Source: Amorphochlora amoebiformis | Lineage: Eukaryota > Cercozoa > Chlorarachniophyceae | Direction of reading: 5' to 3' | DNA length: 64,000 nt | Assembly: GCA_054601695.1 (NCBI GenBank) | Contig: BAAHQB010000290.1 | Span: 62,001-126,000, forward strand | Part shown: positions 54,917 through 64,000 of the stretch, one piece after another | Position numbering within the stretch: position 1 is the stretch's first letter | Layout of the letters: every line of letters begins with the position of its first letter | The notes under the pieces: generated by a model | The model's input: only the letters and a program-made list of their open reading frames with translations | The model's database searches: none | What the model was told of the DNA's origin: nothing | Made by a program: the position numbers and the translations under genes

Positions 54917-56233
54917 ATTATGTATGTATTTATAGATATGTACCATACATAATGTGTATATAAGTGTGTACAGTACTCATATATTTATATAATACATTCA
55001 TATAAGAGCGGCTAAATTATAAATATATATATATATATATAATTCTGTATATACATATATATATATATAGATAATTCTATACATACATATATATATATAT
55101 ATAATATATATATAATATATATATAATATATATATATATATTTATATATATACACTCTATATATATATATATATACATATATGTACATATATATATATAT
55201 ATATATGTGGATATATGTATACATATACAATATGTATAGAATATATATACATATACATACATATATATGTACGTATATATATGTATGTACATACATATAT
55301 ATATATATATATTTGTATATATATATATGTATATATATATATATTATAACACATATATATATATATATAAATCGTATCGATATTTTCCCATAGTCACTCG
55401 TTCGGGTCACTGTGTCACTACTATGGTCGCGAAGCAGGTTATATCATACTCCAAACCCTAATCGAGACGGATGCCTAAAAGCTTCTATACTGGCCATATT
55501 GTCACCAATCTCCAATCCTTTACTCCTCCAACTCAACCCTATACGTATACCTGAACCAAATGACAGACACCCACCCGACGCCCTGGATTCTTAGTTCATA
55601 CTCTCGTTTACCTGTCCAACAGAAATACATCTAATCTAAACTCTGTATTCTAGACAATATGTACCTTTATTTGAAATAATACTGTAACCCTAGCCCTGGA
55701 ACTCCGCGAAGACATCGACACTGTTCTTGAGCCTGGAATGGTCACACATATAGAATGATGGACCAATCTTGACCAGAAACTCTAACCCTAATGCTTCTCC
55801 GTGTTATATCCTCTTTAAAAGTGTTCAAAACTCGAATTCTATTTCACCCAAAATCAACCTCACCCTAACCACCCCTCTAATCATTTCTATTTGTGGATAG
55901 GTTGTGAGTATGGAGCCTATGTTAACGATTCCGGAGGGCCATCCGGGAGCAGGAGGGTACCGAGAGCATGACATTCTGGTAACGTTACGTAACGTTGTAT
56001 CGTACGTACTGTATCTAGAATTACACAAATCTTGTTTCATATCTAAAATCGAAATCTCGGTCTGGAAATATTATTGTACATCGTGCGTATATATATACAT
56101 GTATATGCATGTATATTATACATATATACATACATATATATTTATATTATATATATATATATATTATATGTATATATTTGTATACACATATTCACACATG
56201 TATGTAGGAATAAATGTGAATATATACATGTAA

Positions 56234-56267
<34 letters not shown>

Positions 56268-56336
56268 ATATAACTAAAAATATATGTGTGTCTATATTGT
56301 ACATATATAAATGTAAATATATATATATATATGTAA

Positions 56337-56380
<44 letters not shown>

Positions 56381-56426
56381 ATATATATATACGTAAAATT
56401 ATCTATATGACGTACATAAATGCATA

Positions 56427-56501
<75 letters not shown>

Positions 56502-56616
56502 CTATATGACGTACATAAATGCATATATATGTATATACATATATATATACATATTTGTGTGTATAAGTATAGGGTTAGAAGATATATACAGATATATATA
56601 TATATATAGACATATA

Positions 56617-56647
<31 letters not shown>

Positions 56648-56701
56648 TATATATAAATATATATATATAGGCTATGTATACAAATACTACTGCCGATATA
56701 C

Positions 56702-56784
<83 letters not shown>

Positions 56785-56785
56785 A

Positions 56786-56853
<68 letters not shown>

Positions 56854-56900
56854 TATAAATATGTATATATTTGTGTGTATAAATATATATATATATGTAC

Positions 56901-56944
<44 letters not shown>

Positions 56945-57068
56945 GTGTGTGAATATATAGTATTCATACTTCTTGTAACACTTCTAAATATGCATACATA
57001 CATACATATATTACATACATACTATATATATATAAATATATATGAGTATATATATATATATATATATA

Positions 57069-57141
<73 letters not shown>

Positions 57142-57166
57142 ATATACATACTTCTCTTAACGCTTC

Positions 57167-57206
<40 letters not shown>

Positions 57207-57427
57207 CATATATATATATATTTGTTACGTACGTAAATACTCATTTGTATCATGCGTGATACGTTATATATTATACCGCATAAAATCGTATACGTTTTTA
57301 CACTATATAAACAGCATGTATGTCTAATATATATGCTGTGAAATACACCCAGGTTATCGAAGAAAAGGGATCCACAAATATCACCGGCTTCCCATTCGGG
57401 CCCGAGTACAACATAGTTCGAAAATAA
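44265..57427 (+). CDS. Creatinase (creatine amidinohydrolase), M24 'pita-bread' fold
   Basis: Hydrolyses creatine to sarcosine and urea; cytosolic in known cases. Exons: 44265-44304, 45167-45248, 46754-46813, 47760-47814, 48180-48239, 48959-49009, 49416-49476, 49608-49669, 50776-50816, 50927-50967, 51144-51197, 51767-51810, 51901-51957, 52049-52142, 52793-52872, 53288-53329, 53428-53485, 54132-54162, 55394-55437, 55694-55740, 55901-55978 and 57353-57427. Phases continuous, 418 residues (bacterial enzymes about 400-410). Family blocks in order: [139 protein letters not shown]. Residues known to be catalytic in Pseudomonas creatinase (His in DGAH, Glu in TALERT, Glu in SMEP) are present. Two introns (after 51197 and 53329) use GC donors. 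The start codon in exon 1 is the least sure part. Similarity to bacterial creatinase is high; transfer is possible but untested. Confidence 0.93.
45970..46753 (+). repeat. Acceptor-junction satellite of creatinase exon 3 (6 copies plus the real exon)
   Basis: Six units of about 125 bp. Each holds TATATTTAG (3' splice site) followed by AAAAAATGATCTCGATGCTA through TTACTTCTCC, which is 57 of the 60 nt of exon 3, then a (TA)n/CACGTAATATTATTTATA linker. The genuine exon at 46754-46813 is the last unit and alone carries GGGTCGC, the donor. Copies form subfamilies (GATGCTACTCTCCTGAC versus GACGCTATTCTCCTAAC). Confidence 0.92.
46985..47046 (+). repeat. Upstream copy of the creatinase exon 4 acceptor region
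   Basis: TCTATTTATGTATATCCAAT followed by GCATAATATTGTATATAG repeats the sequence just before exon 4 (47722-47759, TCTATTTATGTCTATCCAAT...TGTATATAG), about 715 bp away. The minisatellite described next lies between them. Confidence 0.78.
47171..47632. repeat. CTTGACAGTCAAG minisatellite in creatinase intron 3
   Basis: Units of about 24 bp, consensus GTCTTGACAGTCAAGACGTG GGAT, at 47171-47402 and 47512-47632, interrupted by (TA)n. Each unit carries the near-palindrome CTTGACAGTCAAG. TAACAAAGGTCTAACTTACACG flanks both blocks. Confidence 0.88.
48826..49072. repeat. Inverted telomere-like arrays flanking creatinase exon 6
   Basis: (GGGTTA)n at 48826-48868 and (CCCTAA)n at 49016-49070 face each other across a 147-bp stretch containing exon 6 (48959-49009). 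Both arrays are intronic. The units are the TTAGGG type, with a few variants (GGGTTC, CTCTAA). Confidence 0.9.
49925..50346 (-). mobile_element. Fragment of a non-LTR (LINE) retrotransposon endonuclease
   Basis: The minus-strand frame from 50158 reads [35 protein letters not shown] and GGYKFFWQG. This is the N-terminus of an AP-endonuclease-like (EEP) domain as in LINE ORF2 and 'craniofacial development protein 2-like' relics. Only about 75 residues remain; the 3' side is cut off at a (TA)n tract near 49930. 50159-50346 is non-repetitive and may be the element's 5' part. It lies antisense in creatinase intron 8, so it is a relic with no reverse transcriptase in the window. Confidence 0.72.
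51655..51760 (+). repeat. CCTAAG repeats upstream of creatinase exon 12
   Basis: Degenerate (CCTAAG)n, a variant of the telomere-like CCCTAA words found in other introns here, lies directly before the 3' splice site at 51766. It may supply branch-point-like CTAAG/CTAAC motifs. Confidence 0.75.
52520..52640 (+). repeat. About 37-bp tandem repeat in creatinase intron 14
   Basis: Three units of CATGAAGCCTAAGCCTTATA TTAGCCATCAAGCCTAGC, nearly identical. It lies between exons 52049-52142 and 52793-52872. Confidence 0.85.
52861..52965 (+). repeat. Degenerate donor-junction repeat after creatinase exon 15
   Basis: Exon 15 ends AAGATTTGGGAG followed by GTACCATCTGGGAACTTAG. Two further degenerate units follow in the intron: AAGATATGGGACTTGACATC TGGCAG and AAGGTCTGGGAGATAGAATC TGGGA. 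Read through, they mimic WD-repeat-like KIWxxxSG peptides, but creatinase alignment puts the exon end at 52872. Confidence 0.7.
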
Positions 57428-58159
57428 CGCCGCGACACCAAGCTCACGATTTTGACAAATTCGCAATGTATATATTCAAACGCGCTCTGTGGAATCAGAA
57501 TGGCTAGAATATCTTCCCGGGCAAATGGTCCAGATGGTGCAGCATGGACCTCACCATGATCCGATATATTTAGCATACATTAGCTAGATTAGGCCTAGTG
57601 GAGCGATACGCTAGGGCATTTTGCACGGTCATAAGTCAATCACAGCTGAACTCGAACTTAATTTGTACTAGTTGTAGTGCTCTAGCAACAAGAGTACACT
57701 ATGACGGTCAAGTCCAAAACCATCGGCAAGCAACTATATCATTATCAAGGTACCAGTAGCTCTCTAGCTCGATAGTATATATCTTAGTACTACATATTCT
57801 CTAGATTCTAGATATTTCTAGTTCTGCACCGGGTCTACAGGTCTACTACTAGTACTCAGGCTAGTTATCCGGCTTCCAGGATCATCTAGATCATGCCTGG
57901 CGAATCTCTACTAGTCTCTAGTATCTAGAGTCTATCTCTAGTATCTAGTCTATATCTACTATATCTCCAGTATATTACCTAGATCTAGTAGATTACTAGT
58001 ATCATACCAACAACTAGAACAAAATACTCATTTTTATATTATAACTAGTCTAGCTAGTGGTGCAGCGAGACAGCTCATGAAAGTAGTGTTTTCCTTAAAT
58101 CAGTGAAAAGACCTCAACAGCTGCAGAGATCGTCTACCTCTAGGTCTAGGAGACCGCCG
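57428..58159. other. CTAG-rich spacer between convergent genes E and F
   Basis: Spacer between two stop codons. 57580-58140 is dense in CTAG, TCTAG and ACTAG words and nearly free of (TA)n, like the blocks at 8930-9420 and 29460-30010. No gene seen. Confidence 0.65.
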
Positions 58160-58848
58160 CTAGACCCGCAATAAGGGCCCAGATTTCTTTCTTTCGCGCA
58201 CAATCACCTTGGTGTCATCTCCACGTCCCGCTGAAGCGCCGACAGACGCTGATAGCGAGTCATGTGCTGAAAATTCAACTGACGCTTCACCCTTACCACT
58301 AGTACCAACGGCGTCACCCAACGGGCTGGCACTGGGGATACTTGCAGCGCCCTTATGATCGGTCTTTAGTGCCTGCGTTTGCGCCTGTAAATTAAGAAAT
58401 GTGCCCGTGTGGTGGTGATGATTCTGCACTCCCCTTTCTCTGGAACGCTCTTGGGCTATTAATTTCAGCTCCAGGTACACCTTGAATGAAATGTATTAGA
58501 TGTGTTAGTAGAGCCTGAGACCCTCCGTGTGTGTTTTTTCTTGTGTACATTGCTTGTGTGTGTTTTCTTATTTTCATATTGTATTATATATCTATATATA
58601 TATATATAAATTTAAATATATATATATATATTATATATATTATATATATATTTTTATATATATATATAAATATATTTAATATATATAATATGTAGATAAT
58701 ATATATATATATATACATATATACATAAATAATGTATATTTTGCAATATGTATGTACATGTATATATAAACCTTCAGGCGTTCTCCAGGTGGTTCGATCC
58801 GGGCGGATTTTAGGTATCCATCGATCAGAATTGGCTCGTTTATCTGAT

Positions 58849-58899
<51 letters not shown>

Positions 58900-59952
58900 C
58901 ATGCTCATATACGTTTTACACACCAAATGTAGAGATAGCCAATCTAGTGCTCGCACAAAGGGAAGCTTACGAGACGAGGAGTTCCAGCATCTACATGTAC
59001 ACTGCCAACTACATGTACACTGCCAACTACATGTACACTGTCCAGCTAAACATGCAAACCGTCGTTGACGACCGCTGAGAGCATGTATACAGGCATTGGA
59101 AACAACCTCTCGTGTATGAACGGCCCGTGAAGGTGTGTATACTTGTACGCAAAAGGTATTAATTAGATTTGGTAGTTCGATAAATGTTGGTTAGGTTACC
59201 ACGCATATAAGGTCTTCTACAGTGAGCATGGCGTCAAACAACGCCTTTTGGTTCCGCGAAACTGCTCCTTGCTGAAACACACACATATATATATATATAT
59301 ATAGTCAGATATATATAGCATACAATTGAGTGACCCTTGAGATGGCATGAGGGGTATGGTGGACATGAAACACGATATACCAGAAAGTACAACATAGTCG
59401 AATACAGTAACCTTATTCGGTTGGCATGATATGTGGTAAGATGGACAGATACATGACATACCAGAAAGTACGACATAGTCGAATACAGTAACCTTCTTTG
59501 GTTGACATGATATGTGGTATGATGGACAGATACATGACATACCAGAAAGTACGACATAGTCGAATACAGTAACCTTCTTTGGTTGACATGATATGTGGTA
59601 TGATAGACAGATACATGATATACCAGAAAGTACAACATAGTCGAATACAGTAACCTTATTCGGTTGGCATGATATGTGGTAAGATGGACAGATACATGAT
59701 ATACCAGAAAGTACAACACAATACAATACAGTAACCTTCTTCGGTTGGCATGATATGTGCTATGATGGACAGATACATGACATGATATATCAGAAAGTAC
59801 GGCATAGTCGAATACAGTAACGTAACTTTTTTCGCCTTGGCCTGGATCTTTCTTCGGCGCTGGAGCTCCCTCTTATACCGCAAACCTTGGATTATCTGCG
59901 CTCGGTCTCTGATACGTATGCAAATGTTATATATGTATATGTATGTATATGC

Positions 59953-60008
<56 letters not shown>

Positions 60009-60176
60009 TATATTTTCCATATAACATAAATACATGGGAATACTCTCACACATATGTATTTATATATATATATATATGTGTGTATACATATATATATATA
60101 TATCATATATATACATATATATGTATATTTATTTGAGTGTAAACAGATACATATATATATATATAAATATATATAC

Positions 60177-60226
<50 letters not shown>

Positions 60227-61383
60227 TTATTTATTTGAGTATAAACAAATGTAATATATATATATATATATACATACTATATATATATATATATATATAA
60301 TATATATGTATATATGCATGAAAGACAGTGCGATAAATATTTACGTATGATATCAAAATATCCACACGCAGGCGTACAAAAAATCAATAGATAACAAACA
60401 TAGCTAATTGTACGTATAGATGTATATATATATACATATATACACATATATGTATTTATATATATATATATATATATATATGATAGATAGTGACTGTATG
60501 TGGGAGATGTTTTCGTCCTTCAAGAAGTTGTTTAGTATCTGGGGATCGTCCACGACAGCCGAAACCTTCTCCATGTCATGTCCAAGCTATCACAAATATC
60601 ACCATGTCATGCTGAGCTATCACAAATATCACCAAGTCATGTCAGGGGTGTGACAAATAACACATGTCACGTCTGAGCTATCACCAATATCACTACGTCA
60701 TGTCTGAGGTGTGACAAATAACACATGTCACGTCTGAGCTGTGACAAATAACAAATGTCACGTCTGATGTGTGACAAATAACACATGTCACGTCTGAGCT
60801 GATACAAATAACACATGTCACGTCTGAGCTGATACAAATAACAAATGTCATGTCTGAGGTGTGACAAATAACACCATGTCACGTCTGAGCTGATACAAAT
60901 AACACATGTCACGTCTGAGCTGATACAAATAACACATGTCACGTCTGAGCTGTGACAAATAACACATGTCACGTCTGAGCTGTGACAAATAACGCATGTC
61001 ACGTCTGAGGTGCGACAAATAACAAATGTCACGTCTGATGTGTGACAAATAACACCATGTCATATCCGAGCTGAAACAAATCTCGCTATGTCCTATCAGA
61101 GCTGTAACAAATCACACCATATGATGTCTCAAGTGTGAGAAGTAACTGCATGTGATGTCCGAGTTGTGACAAATTCATAGCATGTCTTGTCCGAGGTGTG
61201 ACAACCATGTGATTTCTGAGTTGTAACGAACACATATTGCGAATACATAGCATGTTACCAGGCATAAATGCACACACCACGCATGTCCGAGCTGTTATAA
61301 CACAAGCTGGTAAATATATACACCCGATGGTGAGATGTAAACTATATACACACATGACACCCACCCACACACCACACCATGTA

Positions 61384-61415
<32 letters not shown>

Positions 61416-61449
61416 ATACATGAATTCGCATTTATTTTCACGTATATGC

Positions 61450-61537
<88 letters not shown>

Positions 61538-61559
61538 GGTACATGAATTTCTTTTCTAT

Positions 61560-61593
<34 letters not shown>

Positions 61594-61615
61594 CACACAC
61601 ACACATAAACACACA

Positions 61616-61658
<43 letters not shown>

Positions 61659-61955
61659 TTATTAATATCAATATATGTACGCTATGGTGAGACCTGGTCG
61701 ACGCAAATGTCGTCATAGTAGGTGAGCGGAGGTAAGTCCTTGTGGATCCAGTGGATTATCAGCGCAATCGCAATGGCGATCAACAGGTACCCGAAGATAC
61801 ACCAAAATATCGTGAAAAACTGTCCATGGAACATATCATTTTACATTTGTAGAAGTAACAATAACGCGAATACCGGTGTTAATATCACTAATGAAAGTAT
61901 TATTAATAATCAGAGTAATTATATATATATATATATATATGTATATTGTATATTA

Positions 61956-61986
<31 letters not shown>

Positions 61987-62009
61987 ATATGATATGTGTA
62001 AACACACTC

Positions 62010-62041
<32 letters not shown>

Positions 62042-62293
62042 GATATTATATATATATATATATAATACATATAAATATATGTTCAAAATGTACGTGATCT
62101 ACAATCATCGTGCATAACTAGTATTATAATTATTATTATCAATGCTATTTCCTATAATTCTGATTATTTATTTATAACATCTATACACACATATATATAT
62201 ATACATTTGTATATATGCCTACGTACACATACAGATACCCACACATCCACGAACCCACAAGTGTCAATAGACTCACACCTTCACCCGAATATA

Positions 62294-62375
<82 letters not shown>

Positions 62376-62775
62376 ATCCCCTCGTAGAATTCTTGAAAGA
62401 TAGCCTCCACATTCCACCTCGGTATTAGAATTTGCTGACCAACACATCAACATATATCAACCTATATCAACATATATCAACATATATCAACCTATATCAA
62501 CATACATCAACATATGCTGTTAATGCATACGTATGCTATATGCAATTAGTACACACGTATGCTTATACATCCTCCACCTCGGTGTTAGATTTTGCTGACC
62601 AACATATCAACGTATGCCAACATATATCGACATATATCAACATATGCACTTAATACACACGTGTCCCTATACATTCGTACGAAAACACACTTACGTATAT
62701 ATATATATGTATGCATATATATATATATATATGTATGATATAATGTATATATATACATATAATGTATATTAAATA

Positions 62776-62815
<40 letters not shown>

Positions 62816-62824
62816 GTATATATG

Positions 62825-62855
<31 letters not shown>

Positions 62856-62971
62856 GATATATGTGCATGTCTGTTTCATAGATATGTTATATACATATTC
62901 TATGTCATATGTATGTAATTAGTTACTTGTATTTATATACTGGTGCTTCTGTGGTTCTCATCTATATTTAA

Positions 62972-63002
<31 letters not shown>

Positions 63003-63059
63003 CATGTATTCATACATTACACATGTATATACGTAAATATATATATATATACATACATA

Positions 63060-63102
<43 letters not shown>

Positions 63103-63492
63103 TATATATATATATATGTCATATTCTCTCACTAGTCTATCTCACACATCATATTCTTTCACAAGTCTATCTCTCATATAAGATTCTTTTACCATAGATA
63201 CGCGCACAAGATGCAGGTAGTTCATAATGCCCAGTATCCCCACGGCCCACATACCTGAACGACCAACGAAAGCGAGTTCGCAATCACAATTGCATAGGAA
63301 CTAGAGGAAAGACAACTCCTCATGTTAATGTACATGCATGCATTTGGACAAGTGCGTGCGTACCCAGAAGTCCAGGAAGTGCCAGCGCAATGAAAGCCTG
63401 GGATAATCGGGGTAATGGCTTACATTATCGAGATTTTTGTATTATACGTATATATATATATATATATATATACGATTAACATATATATATAT

Positions 63493-63538
<46 letters not shown>

Positions 63539-63666
63539 ATACAATTATCGATATTTTCGCATTATACATGTACATTTTATACATACATATTTTGTATATA
63601 CATACATGTATATATATATATATGTATATATAGATACATATATATATATATATATATGTATTGATT

Positions 63667-63725
<59 letters not shown>

Positions 63726-64000
63726 GCACATATATATATATATATATTACATACTCATAAACTACATATGATATTCCAATCCAATACTCAATCACACATA
63801 AATCACAAAAAAATGCACCACTCGCCTAGTCCCGAGAGCGTAAGAAAACGGATAGATTTAAGGAAGGGTTGACCTTGTGGGTCTCGACGTCCTCGAGCGG
63901 GTCGAGAAAGAGAAGCGCGACGTAGATAACCATCTCGATGAGTGTCGTGGCGATGAGCTGTATGAGACAGGCCGAAAACGACCAGAACAGACGGTGGGAT
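58160..64000 (-). CDS. Unrecognised polytopic membrane protein, gene F, 5' end outside the window
   Basis: Inferred exons, minus strand: from beyond 64000 to 63874, then 63397-63364, 63254-63193, 62434-62375, 61819-61694, 60586-60495, 59908-59827, 59271-59200, 59141-59060, 58990-58971, 58843-58772 and 58480-58160 (stop). All GT-AG, phases continuous, about 383 codons seen. The 5' part is hydrophobic: [41 protein letters not shown], then a strong helix in [20 protein letters not shown]. The remainder is soluble: [20 protein letters not shown], a basic helix ([16 protein letters not shown]), a segment with [20 protein letters not shown], and a low-complexity C-terminus with HHHH. Exons 63397-63364 and 63254-63193 were chosen by phase; alternative frames are open there. 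I do not recognise the family. One exon is only 20 nt. Confidence 0.68.
58991..59040 (-). repeat. Triplicated acceptor of gene F micro-exon
   Basis: On the minus strand, CAGTGTACATGTAG is repeated three times (18-bp period with a TTGG linker) directly before exon 58990-58971. The innermost TAG is the inferred 3' splice site. Confidence 0.85.
59340..59826 (-). repeat. About 80-110-bp satellite after gene F exon 59908-59827
   Basis: Five to six units containing CAGATACATGACATACCAGA, AAGTACGACATAGTCGAATA and CAGTAACCTTCTT. Read on the minus strand, each unit carries AAGAAGGTTACTGTATTCGA, similar to the exon end and donor AAAAAAGTTACG...TACTGTATTCGA at 59815-59832. The array therefore starts at the donor junction. 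Confidence 0.75.
60587..61210 (-). repeat. About 30-bp acceptor-junction satellite of gene F exon 60586-60495
   Basis: About 20 units, plus-strand consensus CACATGTCACGTCTGAGCTG TGACAAATAA. On the minus strand each unit reads GTGACAG or GTATCAG followed by CTCAGACGTGACATG. The true 3' splice site and exon start read GTGATAG followed by CTTGGACATGACATG, so the exon is the terminal, diverged unit. Confidence 0.85.
62435..62660 (-). repeat. Acceptor-junction duplication and CAACATATAT repeats, gene F
   Basis: The sequence CACCTCGGTATTAGAATTTG CTGACCAACA, spanning the start and acceptor of exon 62434-62375, recurs at 62574-62604 with three differences. Both copies are followed by degenerate CAACATATAT repeats (62447-62515 and 62605-62645). 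Confidence 0.85.

Noticed and set aside
60587-61210. CRISPR array
   Set aside because: The units are continuous about 30-bp tandem repeats without unique spacers, in a eukaryotic intron.
63193-63300. Longer exon in gene F reading a Cys-rich frame ([11 protein letters not shown])
   Set aside because: The shorter exon 63254-63193 keeps phase with both neighbours and gives a hydrophobic segment like the rest of the region. The longer frame breaks phase with the preceding exon.

Overview
The window is nuclear DNA of an intron-rich microbial eukaryote, not bacterial. The evidence is six spliced genes with at least 95 inferred introns, nearly all GT-AG, and very long (TA)n tracts in almost every intron and spacer. 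Gene content (AP-1 mu, an RGS-domain protein, a secreted He_PIG-type protein, a bacterial-type creatinase) fits a protist. An alveolate or other SAR lineage is my guess only. About half of the window is low-complexity (TA)n. Reading frames rich in Tyr-Ile inside it are artefacts and are not annotated. All exon models were built by eye from splice signals, conserved frame and phase continuity; no search was run.

Layout: 1-1237, (TA)n. Gene A (minus, about 1238-6209), secreted protein with cysteine-rich and putative Ig-like segments, probably continuing left. 6210-10262, spacer with an alternating-orientation minisatellite (7127-8253) and a CTAG-rich block. Gene B (minus, 10263-19790), unrecognised Ser-rich protein ending in a CaaX-like tetrapeptide. 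A 370-bp head-to-head spacer. Gene C (plus, 20161-29302), AP-1 clathrin adaptor mu subunit, 20 exons, 426 residues. CTAG-rich spacer between convergent 3' ends. Gene D (minus, 30529-43059), RGS domain followed by hydrophobic helices, 24 exons, 534 residues. Divergent spacer 43060-44264. Gene E (plus, 44265-57427), creatinase, 22 exons, 418 residues, with a LINE endonuclease fragment antisense in one intron. CTAG-rich convergent spacer. Gene F (minus, 58160 to beyond 64000), unrecognised polytopic membrane protein.

The most striking feature is not a gene. In all six genes, introns carry tandem or dispersed copies of their own exon-intron junction: the last bases of an exon with its 5' splice site, or the 3' splice site with the first bases of the next exon. 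The true exon edge is the terminal unit of the array. Arrays range from one extra copy to about twenty, usually interspersed with (TA)n. I count about twenty such cases. They suggest that introns here grow by repeated duplication of splice junctions next to TA tracts, which leaves strings of decoy splice sites.

The genes do not form a pathway. AP-1 mu serves trans-Golgi/endosome sorting, the RGS protein implies heterotrimeric G-protein signalling, and creatinase would hydrolyse creatine to sarcosine and urea.
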